Below, one piece after another: positions 12,540 to 14,276 of a DNA stretch of 14,276 nt (positions are counted from its first letter, which is position 1; each line of letters begins with the position of its first letter). The stretch is from Clostridia bacterium (GTDB lineage: Bacteria > Bacillota > Clostridia > Oscillospirales > CAG-272). Made by a program: the position numbers and the translations under genes. The DNA is taken from NCBI GenBank assembly GCA_017518025.1, contig JAFWWR010000266.1, forward strand, positions 1-14,276, in the 5' to 3' direction. The notes below the pieces were generated by a model. The model was not told the DNA's origin and ran no database searches. It worked only from the letters and a program-made list of their open reading frames with translations.

Positions 12540-13439
12540 TTGAAAGGAGTACTGTTCAATATTCAGCGTTTCTCGCTTCACGACGGCCCCGGCATCAGGA
12601 CCAACGTGTTTTTCAAAGGATGTCCGCTCAGATGCGTCTGGTGCCACAATCCCGAGGGATTCGAGAGGGCTCCGGAACTTGAATATAACGCCGTCAAGTG
12701 CATCGGCTGCGGCAGATGCGCCGCCGCCTGCCCCGAGGGATGCCACACCGTCGCCGACGGCACACATATTCTGAACAGGGAAAAATGCGTCCGCTGCTTC
12801 GGATGCGTCGACGCCTGCGTGGCGGGCGCACTGCTCAGGGCGGGAGCGGAATACACCGTGGACGACGTGATGGCGAAGGTGGAGCTCGACCGCCCGTTCT
12901 ATGAAAACAGCGGCGGCGGGATCACCCTGTCCGGCGGAGAACCGTTCTTCCAGCCGGAATTTGCCCTGGCGCTTCTCGAAGAATCGAAAAAGCGCGGTCT
13001 TCACACGGCGGTGGAGACCTGCGGCCTCTGCCCCGAAGACGTGATCCGCCGGGCGGCGCCTCTGGTCGATCTGTTTCTGTACGATTACAAGATCACCGGC
13101 GAGGAGGAGCACAAAAAATTCACCGGCGCGGGGCAGGAGATCATTCTGAAAAACCTCCGTACCGTAAACGGACTGGGGCGGCAGATCGTCCTCAGATGCC
13201 CCGTCATCCCCGGAATCAACGACAACGAACGTCACTACTCCGCTGTCGCCGCTCTCGCGGACGAGCTCGACAACGTCGTCCGCGTGGACGTGGAGCCATA
13301 TCACGATCTGGGCCGCGCGAAGTACGCGAAATTCGACCGCGAGCCGAAATTCGCGTCCGACGTGATGTCGAAGGACGAAAAAGAGGCGGTCAGGAGCAGG
13401 ATACAGGAAAAAACGCGCAAACGCGTGATTATTTCATAA
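12540..13439 (+). CDS. Glycyl-radical enzyme activating protein (radical SAM, 3 Fe-S clusters)
   Basis: A 299-residue activase that uses S-adenosylmethionine and a [4Fe-4S] cluster to place a glycyl radical on a partner enzyme. The radical SAM motif is C28-x3-C32-x2-C35 in FKGCPLRCVWCHNPEG. A ferredoxin-like insert follows with two further cluster motifs, Cys54/57/60/64 and Cys83/86/89/93. This insert separates it from the simple pyruvate formate-lyase activase and groups it with activases of other glycyl radical enzymes (for example choline, glycerol, benzylsuccinate or hydroxyphenylacetate systems). GGGITLSGGEPFFQPEF is the typical SAM-binding region. TTG at 12540 is chosen because GGGAGG lies eight bases upstream and the conserved GVLFNIQRFSLHDGPGIRT begins right after it; a TTG at 12501 overlaps the -10. 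No glycyl radical enzyme is visible. The next gene is 26 bases downstream. Confidence 0.93.
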   Translation: MKGVLFNIQRFSLHDGPGIRTNVFFKGCPLRCVWCHNPEGFERAPELEYNAVKCIGCGRCAAACPEGCHTVADGTHILNREKCVRCFGCVDACVAGALLRAGAEYTVDDVMAKVELDRPFYENSGGGITLSGGEPFFQPEFALALLEESKKRGLHTAVETCGLCPEDVIRRAAPLVDLFLYDYKITGEEEHKKFTGAGQEIILKNLRTVNGLGRQIVLRCPVIPGINDNERHYSAVAALADELDNVVRVDVEPYHDLGRAKYAKFDREPKFASDVMSKDEKEAVRSRIQEKTRKRVIIS

Positions 13440-13465
13440 TTTAACAACCCGAAAGGAAAGAGATC

Positions 13466-14276
13466 ATGGAACAGTTAAAAGTCGGAATCATCGGTACCGG
13501 AGGAATCAGCGGACTCCACATGTCGGGCTACAAGGAACTCGAACGTCAGGGACTCGTCAAGGTCACCGCGGTATGCGATATCGACGGCGAAAAAGTGAAG
13601 AAATACGCGGAGCGCCACGGCGTTGAGCGTTACTACACCGACTGCCGCGAGATGATGGCGAACGAGGAGCTCGACCTGGTCAGCGTATGCACCTGGAACT
13701 CCGCCCACAAGGACTGCACCATCGTCGCCCTCCGCGGCGGTGCCAACGTCCTCTGCGAGAAGCCCATGGCTTTGAACGCGGCGGAAGCCGAAGAGATGCT
13801 TCAGGCGGCGAAAGAGACCGGGAAACTCCTGCAGGTGGGATTTGTCAGACGTTTCGGCAACGACGCGGAGATCGTCGGCAAGTTCCGCGACGCCGGCACC
13901 ATCGGCGACATATATTACGCGAAGGCGACATACCTCAGACGCGACGGATGCCCCGGCGGCTGGTTCGGAGATAAATCCTACTCCGGCGGCGGTCCGCTCA
14001 TCGACCTCGGGGTCCACGTCATCGACCTGGTGAGATACCTCGCCGGCAACCCGAAGCCAGTCGAGGCGTTCGGAGTCACCTACGACAATCTCGGCTGCGG
14101 ACGCGCCGAGGGCAACGACGTGGCGTGGGAAAGCACCCCCGACCCGAGATTCAAGTTCTCCGTCGAGGACTTCGCAGCCGGCATGGTCAAGTTCGATTCC
14201 GGCCTTACCCTCAGCGTGGAGGCGTCCTTTAACCTTAATATCGAGCACGACGTGGGACAGATCGAACTGTTCGGCA
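13466..14276 (+). CDS. Gfo/Idh/MocA family oxidoreductase (cut by window end)
   Basis: An NAD(P)-dependent sugar or inositol-type dehydrogenase family protein; 270 codons are visible and the frame is still open at the end. The N-terminal Rossmann fold shows VGIIGTGGISGLHMSGY (6-22). The family EKP (CEKPMALN) follows at about residue 97. The C-terminal domain shows the GGGPLIDLGVHVIDLVRYL stretch, with the Asp and His typical of the catalytic region. The ATG has AAAGGAAAGAG upstream. It follows the activase closely and probably shares its promoter. The substrate cannot be deduced. About 100 further residues are expected by comparison with the family's usual 350-390. Confidence 0.92.
   Translation, partial: MEQLKVGIIGTGGISGLHMSGYKELERQGLVKVTAVCDIDGEKVKKYAERHGVERYYTDCREMMANEELDLVSVCTWNSAHKDCTIVALRGGANVLCEKPMALNAAEAEEMLQAAKETGKLLQVGFVRRFGNDAEIVGKFRDAGTIGDIYYAKATYLRRDGCPGGWFGDKSYSGGGPLIDLGVHVIDLVRYLAGNPKPVEAFGVTYDNLGCGRAEGNDVAWESTPDPRFKFSVEDFAAGMVKFDSGLTLSVEASFNLNIEHDVGQIELFG

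Overview
The window looks like a chromosomal segment of a GC-rich, endospore-forming member of the class Clostridia. It holds a full spoIIIA sporulation operon, Firmicutes-type ribosomal/SRP genes (ylxM-ffh-rpsP-khpA, rplS), consensus sigma-A promoters with AGGAGG-type ribosome binding sites, and a WecG/TagA-type glycosyltransferase. No rRNA, tRNA, phage, transposase or CRISPR locus was recognised. The genus cannot be fixed from sequence alone.

Layout. 1-185: a cluster of short hairpins joined by GGTGAAAT/ATTTCACC linkers. 208-1377, minus strand: a consensus promoter, a stand-alone acyl carrier protein gene, a terminator, then a tagA-like gene. 1443-1963, minus strand: rplS (L19) with its own promoter, a leader and a strong terminator. 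2098-6878, plus strand: spoIIIAA-AB-AC-AD-AE-AF-AG-AH, tightly packed and mostly overlapping or abutting. The last gene, spoIIIAH, carries an apparent one-base deletion that splits it. 6886-6933: a terminator shared by convergent genes. 6931-10024, minus strand: a three-gene operon encoding a VTC-domain (polyphosphate-polymerase-like) protein, a DUF4956 membrane protein and a membrane-anchored CotH-family kinase. 10077-12437, minus strand: ylxM-ffh-rpsP-khpA from one promoter with an inverted repeat over its start region. 12471-14276, plus strand: a divergent promoter, a glycyl-radical-enzyme activase and a Gfo/Idh/MocA oxidoreductase cut by the window end.

How it fits together. The spoIIIA products build the SpoIIIA-SpoIIQ feeding tube/secretion-like channel between mother cell and forespore. 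YlxM, Ffh, S16, KhpA and L19 belong to protein targeting and translation. In many Firmicutes the order is ylxM-ffh-rpsP-khpA-rimM-trmD-rplS. Here rimM and trmD are absent from the window, and rplS lies about 8 kb away beyond two unrelated operons.

The most interesting unit is the VTC-DUF4956-CotH cassette. Its genes are translationally coupled and have their own promoter. The layout suggests a cytosolic polyphosphate-type polymerase, a polytopic membrane partner and an extracytoplasmic kinase working as one machine. That joint function is inference from gene order and topology, not shown by the sequence. Other points worth checking are the spoIIIAH frameshift, the perfect palindrome over the ylxM promoter, the missing glycyl radical enzyme next to its activase, and the polarity flip in the hairpin cluster.
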